A stretch of DNA of 64,000 nucleotides from Calliopum simillimum. Its lineage: Eukaryota; Arthropoda; Insecta; Diptera; Lauxaniidae. The notes below the pieces were generated by a model. That model ran no database searches. It was not told the origin of the DNA and worked only from the letters and a program-made list of their open reading frames with translations. Where the stretch lies: NCBI GenBank assembly GCA_951812925.1, contig OX638368.1, positions 123,093,309-123,157,308 of the forward strand. The letters are read 5' to 3'. Below, piece after piece: positions 25,501 to 36,017 of this stretch (positions are counted from its first letter, which is position 1; the number at the start of each line of letters is the position of its first letter). Made by a program: the position numbers and the translations under genes.

Positions 25501-28500
25501 CCTAGTTTTTGCCTAGAGCTTGCACTTACTATCCATAGTACTTATGTCTATTTTGGTTGCATTATCGTAAATAATGCTCCTAAAATTGCGCATTAAATGT
25601 TTTGTTTTTATGGGCGGTGGGTGTGTCCTTTAACCGATTTCGCTCATTTTCAATCCCATGAGTTAATTTTTATGATGGAGGCATTGCACAAAATGTAACC
25701 GAGTTTTCTTGTTTAGTTTTCCAGTGTTAAATATTTTCACGGAGAGACAGACGGACATGGTTAAATCGATGCAGTATGTGACGCTAACCAAGAATATATG
25801 AACTTTTCTATACCTGGCCAGCCTTCTTTTCAGCATTATAAATGGAAGACCAAAATCAATATATTCTGGATGTATAATCATCATGGCCCCTGAATTGGGA
25901 TATTTTCTTTTAGTCAATGTCTATGAAATATGTATTTAAAAAATGCCTAAAATCATGCAATAAAAAGATTCGCATTATTACGTCTATAATCCGGATTAAA
26001 CTGTCGTCTGCATAGCCTAATACACTCTGATCTCAGTTTCGTCGATTGATGCCCCCCTTTTTCAGTCGATTGATGCTCCTTGTACAACCTTGTTAAAACA
26101 AACCTACTCGAAAATCATCGCATGGAAATTTTTACGAGATAATTCCATTTTTTCAGATGAGGTCTGAAGAAACCTTAAAAAATGTCAAACTTGTTAACTG
26201 TCATAAAAATATTCATCCGAAAACACTACTTTATTCCAGAAACTTATGGAGAAGTCTACGTAAATCTTGGCAAAAGTTGAAAAAAAAAAAAAAAAAACAA
26301 TCTAACAAAGTAAGAATAAGTTGTAAAAGTTTTAAAATTTCGAAAAATATCGACTGTGGTAATAAAAAATTTAAAATAATTATATTGTAAAAATTTAGCT
26401 CCAAATGTGTGACCTTTGTCTTCAAAAAAGTTTATGAATTTACGGAACTAGACATATTTTTATATGATAAAATTTCTAACTCTATGCATAGTGGAGTGTA
26501 ATCCAATATTATGCCCAAATGCTTTTAATTTTAATAAAATATATTTTGAAAATTATCTTATTATCAATGACACCCAAAGAATGAAAATTTTTTGTGATAA
26601 CCCTAAAACTAAAAACGTATACAAATTGATTTTCATTCTACGTGTACATATCTTCGGGTTAAAACTACAACTATACATATACATATATTGATGTTTTGAG
26701 CTAAGTATACAGAGAAACATTATGAAAAAACGGCTGTATGCCTCAGTCTAGTCGGTTTTTTTGAAATGTAGTCCCCATTCAATATTATATATAGAATAAA
26801 AAGCAGAAAACTTCCGAATTCCTTACAAAAAACGAATTTCATAAAACTTAAAACGGTTTTTTCTCAAAACATGAAAAATGTAGATGTCTAATTGTAGCTT
26901 TAACCCGACGATATTAGTTTTTGTGCAATTGAGAACGATATATTTATATATCATATATGCAAGTATGTATGGTGCTTATTTTCAACTAAGTTATTTTGTA
27001 TTTATCATCTACATGTATGTATGTTAACAATGGATAGTGGGGAAAAAACATACCTTTCGATATAACGTTGACGTGTGATCCTGGCTTAATTATCGCTGTT
27101 TGTATAAACCACGGAAGACCTAAGCACACTAGGATATCAAAGACATTGGAACCGATCGCATTAGAGACGGCCATATCACCGTAACCCTCTTTGATAACTG
27201 CTATTGAGCTTAGGGCATCGGGTACAGATACGCCAGCAGCAACAAACGTAAGCCCCATAACAGTATCGGGTATAGCTAATGTTGAGCCAATCACTGTTAT
27301 CATCCATACCATGAAGTATGAATAGAAGGATATCCAAATCATTGAAAGCATAAATGTAAATGGATACCAATTGCGATATTTCTCATCACGGCAATCGGGC
27401 ATGGTTTTCTTGCATAGAAAATGTATAGGATAGACGACATACCATGCAATCAGTGCTGGTAGACCACCCTCCGTCGGTCGTACCAAAGGGTCAGTTCTAA
27501 GTTCTTTAGTTCTTTCCGAAGGTTTATAGTAATCACCACCAGCTGGCGGCTGTGGTTTACCAACAACGGGCTTAGTACTTTCGGTAGCGGTAGCATCCGG
27601 TGATTGTGTTACAACTGCATCGGGTTGATCTGGATTATAGGCCATATTTTCTTGACCTTGACCCGTAGCAAATTGACTCATTCCCCAATCGTCGACCGGT
27701 GGTGGTGGGTTCGCTCTAGCACTAAGTCCAACTGGATTCGCCGGTTGATCTCCCCATGCTGCATTGGGATCCCAACTAGTGTTGGGATCAGTGTAGCCTT
27801 GGTAATCATTTTGTGGTTGTTGCTGCTGGGTTCCTGCGGTTGTTGTTGTACCATTTTTATCCTGTGTGAGGCTTGTTTGTTGTTGTGTGCCCTGGGTATA
27901 CGAAGTATCAGGAATATTCTTATAAGTCACTAATGATGATTGTTCTTCTTTAGTGGGAAGCTTAAATGGAAGATTCAACGAAAGAGCCCATCTCTCCAAT
28001 TCAGTGTTAAAATGTAGCGCAATGCAGTATCCCACATAGCATAGGAGCATTACAATAGATTCAAACTGAAATGAGCATGAGATCCATCAAAATGCAAATG
28101 TTCAGAACTTTATATTCGTTTCTTCAGAAGATACTTACGCATGATATAACATCATTAAAGATGATAATTAACATAACCAATATAGACAAGGAGTAGAAGA
28201 AGCAGTCACGCACTAATGGCCACCAGTTTAACTGGCAAACAGTACCTGAACACAGTGCACAAACTGATATCACAAACATTATATTGAATACAGCAGATCC
28301 AATTACTCCGCTTATGCCAATGTCGTCCTTCGCGAAGAACACACCGATGACAACAGTTGCCAACTCTGGTGCTGAACTGCCGGCAGCCATAAAAGTGGCG
28401 CCAGCGACATCTGGTGATAACTTTAGCTCTAAAATAATTTAACAATTAAATTAGCTCAAGTAGTGCTTGTTGTTGTTATACAAACCTTCACATAGTCGGT

Positions 28501-29066
28501 CCAAACTTGCTACAAAATATTCGTCACACACAATGGCTAAGCCGAAAAATGTAAATATAGCAACAATTACATGTATGACCAAGCCTCCATGTCGACGCGC
28601 CCATTTACCCATCAAGGGTGGAGGAAACTGTTCAATGGCCGGTGGTGTGCAATTCTCACGTTTAGGACGCCACGTTGGAACTGCGCCTTCTTTTTTTGCT
28701 GTATATGTTGGTTCTGTAGGTGCAGAAGTGCCCAGCTAGATGTAAATAAACAGATAAAAAGTATTAATCATCAGTGATTGATTTTATGCAAAATAATGTA
28801 AGTTATACCAATGGAACTTCTGACTCTGTATCCACGGCAACATTTTCTTCAATTGGATTATCTGGATCAGTTTCTTCATTGGGTTTATCTTTCTCATCAA
28901 TTGCAGGCTCCTCGTTTTCATTACCTACTGCTATTTCAGGCGTTAGATTTTCAATAGATTCTGGCTTCTCGTCTCCTTTGGCAGAATAGACAGTGACAAA
29001 GTAGTATATAATAAATAGTATGCCCATGTTCCACATACGCGAACGTCTTGATCGTTTTCGTAGAGC
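22551..29066 (-). CDS. K+-dependent Na+/Ca2+ exchanger (NCKX/SLC24 family), 5' end outside the recognised exons
   Basis: A plasma-membrane antiporter that exports Ca2+ with K+ in exchange for Na+. Coding exons on the minus strand: 29066-28809, 28735-28486, 28428-28139, 28065-27054, 22812-22624 and 22561-22551. All splice in phase at GT-AG borders, giving about 669 residues before a TAA stop. Order: hydrophobic N-terminal segment; acidic extracellular region; alpha-1 repeat with ATFMAAGSSAPELAT and GSAVFNI; membrane segments; a Gln/Asn/Pro-rich cytoplasmic loop of about 170 residues; alpha-2 repeat with GLTFVAAGVSVPDALSS and GSNVFDI; C-terminal membrane segments. The acidic residues of SSAPE and SVPD are the ion-binding positions of the family. 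The Asp of GSNVFD is the residue linked to K+ dependence in NCKX proteins. Drosophila has several paralogues (Nckx30C, zydeco, CG1090); I cannot decide the orthologue. The first exon begins at a splice acceptor, so transcription starts at higher coordinates. Confidence 0.95.
22624..22812 (-). CDS. NCKX exon: C-terminal membrane helices
   Basis: The exon follows a TTTAAACGCAG acceptor and completes the Gly codon after ISK. It encodes GLVYSTLSLFSTVIFLLLST, then WKLDKRLGIILMIWYLLFI and YELNVFGDMNPPECE. The ELNVFG...NPPEC ending is typical of insect NCKX C termini. The GTGAAA|GTAAGT donor is strong. Read-through without splicing would instead add about 20 non-conserved residues (starting SKYFNFYENI) before a stop. 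Confidence 0.93.
24753..25055. mobile_element. MITE, CAGGC-GTGTTCTGGAATCCG ends
   Basis: TGTTCTGGAATCCGTGCGAT is inverted at 25023-25055. Arms extend through CAATTGTTTTTCGTTT. It lies in NCKX intron 4. Confidence 0.8.
26651..26921. mobile_element. 258-bp-family MITE, copy 1
   Basis: TCTTCGGGTTAAAACTACAA at 26651 is inverted at 26890-26921 (TTTAACCCGACGA), with TA outside both ends. More diverged and 13 bp longer than copies 2 and 3. It lies in NCKX intron 4. Confidence 0.85.
27054..28065 (-). CDS. NCKX exon: cytoplasmic loop and alpha-2 repeat
   Basis: This 1012-bp exon starts after CTCATTTCAG (FESIVMLLCYVGYCIALHF) and ends at a GTATGT donor (27053-27048). It encodes a long low-complexity loop rich in Gln, Thr, Pro and Asn (TQQQTSLTQ, WDPNAAWGDQP), then DPLVRPTEGGLPALIAWYVV, IGSTLAIPDTVMGLTFVAAG, VSVPDALSSIAVIKEGYGD and SNAIGSNVFDILVCLGLPW. 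The loop is the variable cytoplasmic region of the family. The downstream intron is 4241 bp and filled with mobile elements. Confidence 0.95.
28139..28428 (-). CDS. NCKX exon: alpha-1 repeat
   Basis: The exon begins after TTATTTTAG and ends at a GTAAGTATC donor. It completes a split Glu codon with the previous exon, then encodes LSPDVAGATFMAAGSSAPE, FFAKDDIGISGVIGSAVFN and the next membrane helices, ending NDVISC in phase 0. The ion-coordinating Glu in SSAPE and the Asn in SAVFN are present. Confidence 0.96.
28486..28735 (-). CDS. NCKX exon: NCTPPAIEQFP region and first membrane helix
   Basis: This exon is bounded by CATCTAG before 28735 and a GTTTGT donor after 28486. Its 83 codons plus one base include NCTPPAIEQFPPPLM, a conserved NCKX signature with an N-glycosylation sequon, then a helix (LVIHVIVAIFTFFGLAIVC) and CDEYFVASLDRLCE, which leads into the alpha-1 repeat. 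The introns on either side are only 73 and 57 bp. Confidence 0.95.
28809..29066 (-). CDS. NCKX exon: N-terminal hydrophobic segment and acidic ectodomain
   Basis: This exon follows an acceptor (TTAATAG at about 29067-29073) and ends at a GTATAACT donor, phase 0 on both sides, 86 codons. It is open upstream of Met29036 and encodes a basic stretch (RKRSRRSR) before the hydrophobic MGILFIIYYFVTVYS. That stretch suits a signal anchor or cleaved signal peptide. The rest is Glu/Asp-rich with one N-glycosylation sequon (NLT). The true start may be Met29036 or lie in an upstream exon; the open basic stretch before it favours the latter. Confidence 0.8.
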
Positions 29067-29440
29067 CTATTAAGCAAACAAAATATTTGGAAATTATTAC
29101 TCATTTAACATTTAAATAAAAATGTCTTAAAAAATTTAAGCCAATACCCAAGATTTTATCTATTACACCACCACAATAAATAAAAAAAATGCAATGAATT
29201 TTGGATTAGACATACTTATTACATATTTGATGTACTTTTTAACGCTGAGTCCAAATCTGAGGTCAGAATTGCCCATATATCTGTCGGATTTTGAGATATA
29301 CTTGCTTGAGTTGGCAAAAACGCTGTTTTAAGACTTATGGCTCATTTCCGGGATATCATGAATTTAAACGAATAATCAATTTTATCGTAAAGATGTTTGT
29401 GTTTAAATACTTGGTGGACCTACCGCAAGGCAACTTTGAA
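29067..29440. other. AT-rich DNA upstream of the NCKX exon, presumed intron
   Basis: Nothing recognisable apart from the acceptor of the NCKX exon at its left edge. ATCTGAGGTCAGAAT-like text near 29255 resembles foldback arms seen elsewhere. Confidence 0.35.
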
Positions 29441-29443
29441 TAT

Positions 29444-30284
29444 TAGCCCTGTTTCCTTTGACGCGTATATACAATTGTGGTAATTTTCAAATTGCGATAA
29501 CTTATGAACGGTGAATCGTACGATAAAAGGTCCAAGGGTCTTTTTCATTGAGAACCACATGCTCTACAAATAATTTTAATCTCTTGTAAAAAAAATAATT
29601 AATTAAAATGGTTTATGTTGACTATATGAAAATTATACTACAACAACAACAACAGGAGTCATGATAAAGTGGATAGAGAACAAAAATCTCACTACATGAA
29701 TATAGGCACTTAAGCTACCAATTATTCTGAGGGTACATAGCGCAGTCCATTGATAAATGCGCTATGTAGAGAGATTGACTCCGAGGTTCATAGTTCAATC
29801 CCGGCCTCAGACAAAAAGTTCAAAAATTTTTCAATTGTTATTTCATTTAATTTAAAATAAATTAAATAAAACATAAATTGGTCTGATGATGGTTACGTGG
29901 CGGTAACCGAAACATATGTCACCATAGCCATGCTTAGTATTTTTTTCTCTAATCCTAATTGTCATGATTTTCTAAGTTGAAAAATGCATAGAATTTTAGA
30001 TTCTTGCAAATAATGACTAAAGTTCGTAAAATTAGTAAAAAAATAATTATTTAGAAGTTATTTAAAAAAAAGTGATTTTTCGCCGTTTATCGGCCCTTAA
30101 CCAGTTTTTATAGAATAACTCCTAAAAGAAAAATTTTTTTAAAAATAAAATGAAAAGTTTTTGTAGAAAACGTGATTCTCCATAAAAAAGTTCTTTAGAG
30201 TTTTATTGTGCGACTCACTGTTCATGAGTTATCGCAATTTAAAAATATCCACAATTGGATATACGCGTCAAAAAAAACACGGCT
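29444..30284. mobile_element. GACGCGTATATACAATTGTG MITE, copy with insertion
   Basis: The ends match the MITE at 32489-32889 (about 150-bp inverted arms with AAATTGCGATAACTTATGAA and ATTGTGCGACTCACTGTTCA). About 430 bp of other sequence (roughly 29615-30040) interrupts the centre, including the tRNA-like segment. Confidence 0.8.
29726..29811 (+). ncRNA. tRNA-like segment, possible SINE head
   Basis: TCTGAGG and CCTCAGA form a perfect 7-bp outer stem. ACATAGCGCA and TGCGCTATGT form a 10-bp inner hairpin, and GGTTCATAGTTCAATCCC resembles a B box. The D and T arms are not canonical, so this is not a working tRNA. A tRNA-derived SINE or a chance foldback are both possible. Confidence 0.35.
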
Positions 30285-30493
30285 ATTATTGAAGAATTGA
30301 TATAAAACTTTAAGCAACATAGTAAGTAGTTGGTGGTTAGTTTTATATACTGACATTTTTACTCTTCTATTATATCACTGATCTAAAGTTTATTAAACTT
30401 TGGATAAACTACCAAGACTTATGTAGGTATTAAAACTGGTAAAATTGAGCTAGAAATTTTTTTAGACGGCATTATTCTTCTAGTAAGATATAA

Positions 30494-30598
30494 GGGGTTA
30501 TCGTGAATCAAGATTCCCGGGGAATTTTCTTAAACTGCAATAGAAAATGCACGGCAGTTTGAGTAAATTCCCCGGGAATCTTGATTCACGTAAACCCC
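30494..30598. mobile_element. 105-bp hairpin element, copy 1
   Basis: GGGGTTATCGTGAATCAAGA is inverted at the right end. The arms (about 42 bp, with ATTCCCGGGGAATTTT) cover most of the element. The core is AACTGCAATAGAAAATGCAC. Near-identical copy at 50932-51038. Confidence 0.85.
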
Positions 30599-31009
30599 AT
30601 AGTGTTAAGTTTCTGAAGACAGATTAAGAAAGCAACTTTTTTCATCTGTATCTATACTATTTATATAAAATTGCTTATATGAAAACCCTATGTAACGATT
30701 TGGTGCAAAATATACCGAACCGATTTTAATAATTTTTTTTTAAAACGTTCTACGTGAGGTAAGGAACAGGATTGTATACTTATTTTTTTAGTTTTTATAA
30801 AATAAACCTTTTTTTTTAGTATGAAGTTGTTGAAAAAAAAAATTCAATGCTTGCATAAAAACGATCGTTTGCATTTCAGTCGCTATAGCTTGCTGCGCCA
30901 TGAGTTATGTGTTGTTGTTGTCTTTTCCGTCTCTTTCATTTATTGTTTTTTTTTTATACGTGATGTTGTTTTGTTGATGAGAGCAAAAATGAGAGTGATT
31001 TCGTCAGTG

Positions 31010-31314
31010 ATGCCAACTCAATATTTTCAATATTTTTGGACTTTTAACGATATTTTACATGTTTTTTAATATTTTTCAATTCTTTTTGACTTTTTTCGAT
31101 ATTTTGGATGTTTTTCGAAACACTTGGAGTTTGACCGATTTCTTCGATGTACATATTTCACTATTTTTCGAAGCTTTTGATTTTTTTTTCAATATATTGG
31201 ATGTTTTGTTTTTAGACTTTTACCGATTTCTTCAATGTGTTTCAATATTTTTCAAGACTTTTGGGCTTTTACCGATATAAGGGATGTTTAACGATTTCTT
31301 TTTTGTATTTAAAT
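31010..31314 (+). repeat. Helitron internal minisatellite, left part
   Basis: This part repeats a degenerate phrase of roughly 40-45 bp: TTTTACCGATATTTTGGATG followed by TTTTTCGA and AACTTGGAC, alternating with a version containing GATTTCTTCGATG. It continues at 36443 after the nested element, so the two blocks were once contiguous. Confidence 0.8.
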
Positions 31315-32488
31315 TACCCGACTAGAAATTTGCTTAGGCATGCCTAAAAATACATTAGGCCCTAATTGGGAAGCAATGGGGTTAGCCTAAATTAGGAATG
31401 CCTATTACTTGCCTAGTTAAGTAGGCTTTGGGTTTGCCCAAATTAAGTTTGCCTAATAAACACCTGCTGCGGTGGTCATAGTGCTAAACGAACAGTTGCC
31501 GAATTTCGTTTGCCTAACGAAAACCTAACGTGGGGGTCATAGTGATAAACGAACAGTTGCCTAGTTTCGGAATGCCTAACAATTGCCTAGTTAGGCAGGC
31601 TTAAGATTTACCTAATGAACGCCTAATGCGCTTGTCATAATGAAAAACGAGAAGTTGCCGAATTTCGGTAAATCTGGGGAAAATGTTTGTTCTAATCTAT
31701 AAGATAAAATATTATTAAAAACTTGAATTTTTTAAGTGCTTTTATTGCTCTCAAAAAGTAACACTTTCATTTTATTAGTACCACGATTATTACCACACGA
31801 ACTTAAGATCATGACAGCTGTCATAGTTTTTTTACCAGGGACTCCATTGTGAATTTTCTTTTTTCTACGTGCTTATACGAGCATATATAAAATGTCGTCT
31901 AAAACACAGCTACATATTTTTTATTTTCCTTTCGTGCCAAAAAACTCATTTGTTTCAAAATATTCTTAGGCCTTTGCCATTTTTATTTGTGGTGGTGGTT
32001 GGTAATCGGCAGAACACCAAAAAATGTAAGATTCATGGGACGAACAACTTCTCTTAGTTCCGTTTTCCAAAAACTTACGGAGATACAGAAATCGGAAGAT
32101 CGGGATATGGCTTTATGAAAACCGGAACCTCTTGATAGAATTTAAAAATATTGGTGCCAAATGAATGGTATTTTAATTCACTACAAATTTTGTTTACAAA
32201 ACTCTTAAATCCGAGTCATGATTTTCGAAATATGGCAAATTTTCGTACATTTTGACTAGTTTTTTTTAAGCATTTTTTTCAAGTCTATGCCATTTTAATT
32301 TGTTCGATATATATGTATTAGGGATGCCAATTTTTGAGCCTTTTGGCGAGCCCGAGATTATCGGGATTATAAATTGCAATCCCGAAATTGAAAAAAACCA
32401 ACACTTTAAATTTATGCGGTTTTTTTTTTTTAAATAGAACAATTCTAACCAAAAATAGTAATTTTCAGCATCTCGTTCTATTCTTTAG

Positions 32489-32889
32489 CCGTGTTTTTTG
32501 ACGCGTACATAAAATTGTGGTAATTTCCAAATTGCGATAACTTATGAATGGTGAGTTGTACGATAAAAAGTACAAGGGTCTTTTTCAGGGAGAACCACAT
32601 GCTCTACTAATAATTTTGATCTTTTGTAAAAATAATATTTAGATAAATAATAATTATTTAGAAGTTATTTAAAAAAAAGTGATTTTTTGCCGTTTATCGG
32701 CGCTTAACCAGTTTTTATAGAATAACTCCTAAAAGATAAATTTTTTAAATATAAAATGAAAAGTTTTTGTAGAGAACGTGATTCTCCATAAAAAGTTCCT
32801 TAGAGTTTTTATTGTGCGACTCACTGTTCATGAGTTATTGCAATTCAAAAATATACACAATTGTATATACGCGTCAAAAGGAACACGGC
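32489..32889. mobile_element. 400-bp GACGCGTA MITE, uninterrupted copy
   Basis: GCCGTGTTTTTTGACGCGTA is inverted at 32867-32889 (ACGCGTCAAAAGGAACACGG). Arms run about 150 bp, through GAGAACCACATGCTCTAC and GAGAACGTGATTCTCCAT. Nested in the 31317-36440 transposon. Confidence 0.85.
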
Positions 32890-33500
32890 TTTTGTCTTCA
32901 AAATGAGCTATGATATAGTATCAAAGGATTTTATTATAAAAAGTTACGATAATTTCGAATGGTATCATGAATTTATAACTCATTTTGAAGGCACAAAATA
33001 GTACTATATGACGCATTCAATAGAAAATAGTTTCGAGTGTCCTCCATATAACCTCACAAATCGTGATATTTCAACTTTGAGTTGAGGATATCTCAAAAAC
33101 CATACGTGATAGACCGATTTTGATGCCAGATTCAGATTGAGAATCGACAGATACATCGAAAACTAATATTTTTGTTGAGAATTGTTCCAATTTTTTTTTT
33201 TTTTTTTTTTAAACTGCATAAATCTAAAGTGTTTATTTTTTTCTTAATTCAATTACCAACAAAATGAGTAAAGTTGGATCAAAATCGGTGCCTGTTCAAC
33301 AATATTAAATAATGTTTACCTAATTTTTTTATCTTAATTTCATATTTTTGATAAAAAAAATAGTTTTAATCAATCCCGGGACTTGCATCGACTCTACCCT
33401 CCACCGCTTGTCTAAATAGAGTTAGGAATCAAATCATCCATCGGCAGCCCTGACACATAATTTGTTGTTCGGTTTGTGTGTGAATAAAATTCTAATAAAA

Positions 33501-33758
33501 TCGTCGGGTTAAAACTACAACTAGACATCTACATATATTGATGGTTTGAGTTAAGTATACAGAAACATGAAGAAAAAACGGTTCTATGCCCCAGTCTGGT
33601 CAGTTTTTTGTAATGTAATCCCTATCCAATTTTATGTAAATAATAAAAAGCAGGAAACTGCAAAATCCCATACAAAAAACGAATTTCAAAAAACTTAAAA
33701 CGCTTTTTTCTCAAAACATGAAAAATGTAGATGTCTAGTTGTAGTTTTAACCCGACGA
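33501..33758. mobile_element. 258-bp-family MITE, copy 2
   Basis: TCGTCGGGTTAAAACTACAA is inverted at the right end, arms about 33 bp. Core phrase AAAAAGCAGGAAACTGC. Nested in the Cyclin K-bearing transposon upstream of the captured exons. Confidence 0.9.
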
Positions 33759-33867
33759 AATGTAGTTCGAAAAAAGTATTTTGCATCTTGGATTAAACAT
33801 AATCGTAAGTGCTTTTGTTCTTTTAAATAAATTAATCAATTTAAGCGATAGCGTTATCATTTTCTCA

Positions 33868-34722
33868 AGAAGGAATGCGTGTACCTACAACAACTGAGCC
33901 AGATTCTGAAGCAGACGCCGCAACAACAAAACTCCCCAAATCCTAGTCAAAGTATCACTGCCAACATTGGGACAATGCTTTGCTGGTATTATGACAAAAA
34001 AAAGTTGAAAGACACACCATCTGTATTGGATGACATAACATTGGAAACGGAACGTCGCTGTCACAAAGAAGGCGCACGCTTCATCATGAGTTGTGGCACC
34101 GAAATATGCCTTGGAGGCAATATCATTGCTATCGGAGTGGTGTGCTTTCACCGCTTTTATATGTTTCATTCGTTTAAGAGCTTTCCGCGTTATGTCATTG
34201 CATGCTGTTGCCTCTTCTTGGCGGGCAAAGTGGAGGAAACGCCCAAAAAAATGCAGGGATATAATAAAGACTGCACGAGGACGTTTACCGGACATGCAAC
34301 TCTATTCATTCGGAGAAGATCCAAAGAAGGTGCGTTAGTAGAAAACTAAATTTATTATTATTTGGGTAAATTTTTCTTTAATTCTCTTATAGGAAGTTAT
34401 GACTTTGGAGCGTATTCTGCTGCAAACCATAAAATTCGATCTCCAGGTGGGACATCCATACACATTCTTGCTCAAATATGCGAAATGCTTCAAAGGCGAT
34501 CAGCAGAAACTTCAAAAAATGGTGAAAATGGCATGGAATTTCGTAAATGATTCCTTAAGCACTTTCGTCTGTCTATAGTGGGAACCAGAGATGATTGTAC
34601 TTGCTAGTAAATTAAGTAAATTCGCTGTCGTTGATTGGGTTGGTCGTCAGCCGGCGCATTTGCGTTATGCTTTAAGTTGCGAACTGGCGCTTAAATTTAA
34701 CTGCACCAAAGCAGCCCAAGGG
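33868..34722 (+). pseudogene. CycK: Cyclin K-like gene fragment with a retained intron (captured copy)
   Basis: Cyclin K partners CDK12/CDK13 to phosphorylate RNA polymerase II. The first part (33868-34329) gives a Gln-rich leader, then LCWYYDKKKLKDTPS, KEGARFIMSCGT, FHRFYMFHSFKSFPRYV and ACCCLFLAGKVEETPKK. An extra A in the run 34245-34251 shifts frame before CRDIIKTARG and YSFGEDPKK. A 63-bp GT-AG intron (34330-34392) follows, then [39 protein letters not shown] and [12 protein letters not shown]. An in-frame TAG at 34576-34578 falls where the family has Gln, and about six residues are missing before LASKLSKF. Similarity fades after GRQP. A retained intron means DNA-level copying, not retroposition. 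The frameshift, stop and deletion mean no intact cyclin is made. It sits inside the TIR element at 31317-36440. Confidence 0.85.
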
Positions 34723-34954
34723 GTACGTATACTTAAAATTTTTTTTACGAAATAATGCGCAGCTTTCTTGAAAAATGTTTTGAGATAATTACGTTTTTCT
34801 TTCCTGGTTGAAGAACGAATGCAATGATATTCAGATATGTATGTATATGTTAGTATTTGAAATCGAACTGCATCCTTTAGTCAAAAACATTTTTCTAGGG
34901 TTGTCACGTTATTTCTTAACAGTGTCCAATGAAATTAATTTTTTTTCTTTGCAG

Positions 34955-35444
34955 ATGCTTTGGTTAAAACTTTTTCAAAATCGAAAGAAGATCTTAGTGA
35001 GTATAGCATCATAAAATCATTGGCATCAGCTCTTCATCACTGCAGGGATTGGAATGGTGGCTGTGCTGCACGTGATAAAAAAAGGTTTTTTATTATTTTA
35101 TTTCTAAATTTTTTTTTAAGTTTTACTATTGACTTTTTGGTTGTAAATTGTCACTTTAATGCAAAAAGACGTTACAACAAAATAACTCAAATTCATTTCA
35201 GAGTGCACTTCTATAATTTTTCTTATTTCTAGCGATATGTCGAACAATGTTGTTACGTCCTTTTGCATTTTCGTGCCGATATGTTGATACATATCTATTT
35301 AATAGACTTAGCATGGAAGACGAAACAAATCGAATGACTGATTTTCAATTGCTTACAACTTCAAAGTTAAGACAAGAATTGATTAAGTCAAACCAAGTTT
35401 TTAATGAAAATTTCAATAGACTGATATTAACGATTGATTTTTAG
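34955..35444 (+). pseudogene. unrecognised exon-like pieces after the Cyclin K fragment
   Basis: A pyrimidine tract and GCAG acceptor (34951-34954) precede an open stretch reading ALVKTFSKSKEDLSEYSIIK and then SLASALHHCRDWNGGCAARD. A second acceptor-like TTTCTTATTTCTAG (ending about 35233) precedes another open stretch, FAFSCRYVDTYLFNRLSMED and onward to a stop at 35442-35444. I recognise neither. They could be exons captured from another gene, a rearranged part of the same locus, or chance open frames. An inverted repeat at about 35309-35479 overlaps the second. Confidence 0.3.
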
Positions 35445-35479
35445 TCACCCGATTCGTTTCGTCTTCCATGCTAATGTTA
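35309..35479. repeat. inverted repeat, arms about 34 bp
   Basis: The left arm TTAGCATGGAAGACGAAAC (about 35309) matches the right arm ending CGTCTTCCATGCTAA (about 35479), with a loop of roughly 100 bp. It could be a very small MITE inside the Cyclin K-bearing transposon. No clear target duplication is seen. Confidence 0.6.
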
Positions 35480-35633
35480 TAATTAAAGGCAACTACTTCA
35501 AGATTTCCTTTCCATACATGATTCATTCATTCTTCCAAACAATTGTTTCATTAAAATCCTATTTTATTATATTTTACGGTTCAAAAACTAAATAAGGATT
35601 GTCAGATATGTCTGCAATTGTATTTATTTTCAA

Positions 35634-36017
35634 TAAGGACTGTTCCGTAATCCGTGTGGTTTCAATTATTTTCCATTTTGGAAGCTTTTGATGAAAATGG
35701 TAAGTCACTCGATAAAAAGTATCAGAATCTGTTTTGTGGAGAATTACAGGCTCTACAAATAATATTGATTTACATTTACGAGAAAGTAGCCGTTTAGGAA
35801 ATATTCGATAAAATCGAATTTTTCGTCTTTTTGCGATTTTTTAAGAAAATTACCTAACGATTACTTTTTTGTTAATCCGAACTTGTATTATTTGTACAAC
35901 CTACAATTCTCCACAAAAGATATTCCAATTCTTTTTATCGTTCGACTCACGGTTTTAATCAAAAAGCCTCCTAAATAATAAGTAATTGAAATCACACGGA
36001 TATCGGAATAAACCTGA
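35634..36017. mobile_element. CAGGC-type MITE inside the Cyclin K-bearing element
   Basis: ACTGTTCCGTAATCCGTGTG is inverted at the right (ACACGGATATCGGAATAAAC). More diverged than 24753-25055, with the same inner phrases (TTTGTGGAGAATTACA). Confidence 0.7.

Larger units (their letters stand above)
22813..27053 (-). other. NCKX intron 4, filled with repeats
   Basis: The intron holds a truncated 8330-type relic (23255-23320), A/T runs (23882-23903), a CAGGC-type MITE (24753-25055), a dispersed GCCACG repeat (25310-25900) and one 258-bp-family MITE (26651-26921). No exon-like conserved coding sequence was seen in the rest. Confidence 0.6.

Noticed and set aside
27604..28989. Plus-strand open frames across the NCKX exons
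   Set aside because: They are antisense shadows of confidently identified minus-strand exons.
29726..29811. A functional tRNA gene
   Set aside because: The outer stem is good, but the D and T arms and the anticodon loop cannot be drawn in canonical form.
31330..31680. TTAGGC motifs as a telomere-like repeat
   Set aside because: They are irregularly spaced, on both strands and confined to transposon ends; flies do not use this telomere repeat.
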